NCBI GenBank assembly: GCA_002400805.1
Contig: NVRG01000142.1
Location: 1-7,765, forward strand
DNA: 7,765 bases
From: Gammaproteobacteria bacterium
GTDB taxonomy: Bacteria; Pseudomonadota; Gammaproteobacteria; Nitrosococcales; Methylophagaceae
Reading direction: 5' to 3'
Positions within the stretch are counted from its first letter, which is position 1. Every line of letters begins with the position of its first letter. A program made the translations under genes and the position numbers. Under the pieces are notes generated by a model that worked only from the letters and a program-made list of their open reading frames with translations, was not told the DNA's origin and ran no database searches. Positions 6,447-7,765 of the stretch are shown here, piece after piece.

Positions 6447-7427
6447 TTAGTAATTCACCCATATTTCTTTTTCCTCAAAATACTCAAATGATTGATAGGC
6501 TCTAAGATGATAGGGCCAGCGAAATTCCATCGCTTTAAGTTGAGGATTGTAAACTGCCGTGTATAACGTACCAAATCCCTCGTTATACTTGGAGGCAAAA
6601 AGAGGTTCATATTCAAAGGCATTGATAAAGGATTCAATATTGATAAGCGGATCGTAAAGTTTATCAATTATTTCTTGTTTCCTTTCATAGGACCTTGAAA
6701 ACATACCGTAGTTGGTTAATTCAAAGTCGCCTTGATGATTCACTGCTAGAGGAATGTTGGAAACACTGGGCTCTGTATAGGGGGCGAGCTCTATTGTTGT
6801 AATATGAAAGTTAGCATCCAACACAGTAACGTTATACGCCATGTGAGTGGGGATTCGGCAAAGTACTTCTGCGGCTTCTGCGGTGGTTTTGCAAAACTCA
6901 AGAATGTATCGCAGAATAATCGGGATGCCAAACCCTTCGCCAACCTCTTCACGGCCGCCAAAGGACAAGGAAACAGACAGGCCATGCTCATTCATTCCAT
7001 CCAACACACCCCAGAGACAATCGCTGGAGGCAATGACTGATTGATCATGCCACTTGGTTTTTAAAATACGCCCTTCGCAAAGGAGCGGGTCATAGTCATA
7101 ATTTCGAACCAATACGGGGTTGTAACGCATCCAAACTGCTTGGGAGCAACCCGATATATAGGGAGTAGGGCAATAGAAACTCAACAGTCTAGCGTCAACA
7201 TCATCGGCATCGCATAGCTCAAGTAACTTTTCCCACATTGGCACCAGTTCAGGCATATATTGTTCTAACGCTTGTTTGCATTGCATATAGCTCGGCCGGC
7301 TCAACTCACCCTCTTTTAAAAACCATTTTCTATAGCTAGCAATGGACTCTCGATAAAACGCCAACCACTTATCGCCAGCAGACTCTTCATCAACAAACTG
7401 AAAACGTTTCGAATGGGGAGAACTCAT
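6447..7427 (-). CDS. C45-family NTN acyltransferase / amidohydrolase (326 aa)
   Basis: Resembles the acyl-CoA:6-aminopenicillanate acyltransferase (peptidase C45) family. These are NTN enzymes that cut themselves before a catalytic Cys and then transfer or hydrolyse acyl groups on amide nitrogen. Family features visible: a helical N-terminal pro-region (residues 1-93), the Gly93-Cys94 cleavage pair (ISGCSQ), RNYDYDP (108-114), a DGMNEHGLSVSLSFGG core (143-158), AEAAEVLCRIPTHMAYNVTVLD (183-204), NH at 230-231 and the C-terminal FGTLYTAVYNP...FRWP (285-305). Cleavage would give chains of about 93 and 233 residues. There is no signal peptide, so it should be cytosolic. The ATG at 7427 overlaps the upstream stop (ATGA), and GAGGGGG lies four bases upstream, inside the preceding gene. 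The substrate is unknown: beta-lactam-like, N-acyl amino acid or signal amide are all possible. Confidence 0.85.
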   Translation of the reverse strand: MSSPHSKRFQFVDEESAGDKWLAFYRESIASYRKWFLKEGELSRPSYMQCKQALEQYMPELVPMWEKLLELCDADDVDARLLSFYCPTPYISGCSQAVWMRYNPVLVRNYDYDPLLCEGRILKTKWHDQSVIASSDCLWGVLDGMNEHGLSVSLSFGGREEVGEGFGIPIILRYILEFCKTTAEAAEVLCRIPTHMAYNVTVLDANFHITTIELAPYTEPSVSNIPLAVNHQGDFELTNYGMFSRSYERKQEIIDKLYDPLINIESFINAFEYEPLFASKYNEGFGTLYTAVYNPQLKAMEFRWPYHLRAYQSFEYFEEKEIWVNY

Positions 7428-7654
7428 GAATCCCCCTCACTCATTGCCGATGCCTTAAGCGAACTTTGCGCACTATAACGTTCAACTAGCGCCTCTTCCT
7501 CTTCAGTCAAATTGCGATATTCAAAACAGTTATTTATAGCGTCAATAATAGCTATTGCGGTAGAAGAAAGGCTTTCGTCGTTGGTTTTTAGTATTTGGTT
7601 AGTAAAGATGATCGCTAAATCCCCACCTTTGTATGCATACTCATCTTCTGCCAT
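7424..7654 (-). CDS. Small acidic protein, first gene of the operon (76 aa)
   Basis: No family recognised. It is a 76-residue, strongly acidic and mostly helical protein without a signal peptide: helix-like stretches DLAIIFTNQILK, STAIAIIDAINNCFEY and TEEEEALVERYSAQSSL, then a polar tail. It overlaps the C45 gene by four bases (ATGA), and its 3' end carries that gene's strong ribosome site, so the two are translationally coupled and probably made in fixed ratio. The ATG at 7654 is the only usual start before an in-frame TGA 33 bases upstream; AAAGG sits only two bases before it, tighter than usual. It could be a partner or carrier for the enzyme. The segment NDESLSSTAIAIIDAINNCF faintly recalls the DSL-helix region of acyl carrier proteins, but the GxDS context is missing. 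Confidence 0.65.
   Translation of the reverse strand: MAEDEYAYKGGDLAIIFTNQILKTNDESLSSTAIAIIDAINNCFEYRNLTEEEEALVERYSAQSSLKASAMSEGDS
7432..7438 (-). promoter_or_regulatory. Ribosome binding site of the C45 gene inside the 76-residue gene
   Basis: On the minus strand GAGGGGG lies four bases before the ATG at 7427. It is the strongest Shine-Dalgarno sequence in the operon and fixes the start of the C45 enzyme. Confidence 0.75.
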
Positions 7655-7765
7655 AACCTTTAATGATATCTTGATGCCAAATCATCATACTATGAGGTGT
7701 TAATCCAAATTTCTCTGGGCTATCCCTCAGCAAAAGGTAGATTGTATACGCGTTACGCACCCGTG
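7655..7765. promoter_or_regulatory. Upstream region of the four-gene operon, promoter not resolved
   Basis: The 111 bases before the first operon gene should contain its promoter. On the minus strand TATGAT (7689-7684) is a fair -10 box, about 30 bases before the ATG, but no good -35 lies 16-18 bases upstream. The window ends here, so an upstream gene or a more distant promoter cannot be excluded. Confidence 0.3.

Noticed and set aside
7512..7703. 63-residue plus-strand frame opposite the 76-residue gene
   Set aside because: The minus-strand frame has operon coupling and contains the next gene's ribosome site; the plus frame has no such support.

Overview
The window looks like chromosomal DNA from a moderately AT-rich, probably marine, gammaproteobacterium. 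The main evidence is a 531-residue isocitrate lyase of the long Pseudomonas/Colwellia type. Supporting signs are an HD-GYP signalling protein and envelope proteins with Gram-negative signal peptides and an outer-membrane barrel C-terminus. I cannot place it to genus. No rRNA, tRNA, CRISPR array or intact mobile element was seen.

Layout. Positions 2-1435 (+) hold the 3' part of a GAF/HD-GYP c-di-GMP phosphodiesterase gene that begins upstream of the window. Everything else reads leftward (- strand). Positions 1441-1530 hold a frameshifted scrap of an isocitrate lyase gene. Positions 1619-2185 encode a 188-residue protein with an ADP-ribosyltransferase-like pattern. A strong hairpin at 2244-2279 probably terminates the intact aceA at 2327-3922. 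The aceA leader (3923-4225) carries inverted repeats and a possible promoter. Positions 4226-4666 encode a small orphan secreted protein whose upstream region contains two perfect tandem 19-bp repeats.

From 7654 down to 4887 lies a tightly packed four-gene operon. In order of transcription it encodes a 76-residue acidic protein, a C45-type N-terminal-nucleophile (NTN) acyltransferase/amidohydrolase, an outer-membrane beta-barrel protein and a TPR protein exported to the periplasm or anchored as a lipoprotein. The spacing (a 4-bp ATGA overlap, a 1-nt gap, then an overlap or 5-nt gap) indicates translational coupling.

How the genes work together. aceA supplies the glyoxylate shunt for growth on acetate or fatty acids. 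The HD-GYP protein is an independent signalling gene convergent with the aceA side. The four-gene operon is the best candidate for an undescribed system: a cytoplasmic acyl-transfer or amide-hydrolysis enzyme coupled to a small partner, an outer-membrane barrel and a TPR protein. Its substrate cannot be read from sequence. The aceA, 188-residue gene, aceA-remnant order suggests that an old aceA duplication was later eroded.
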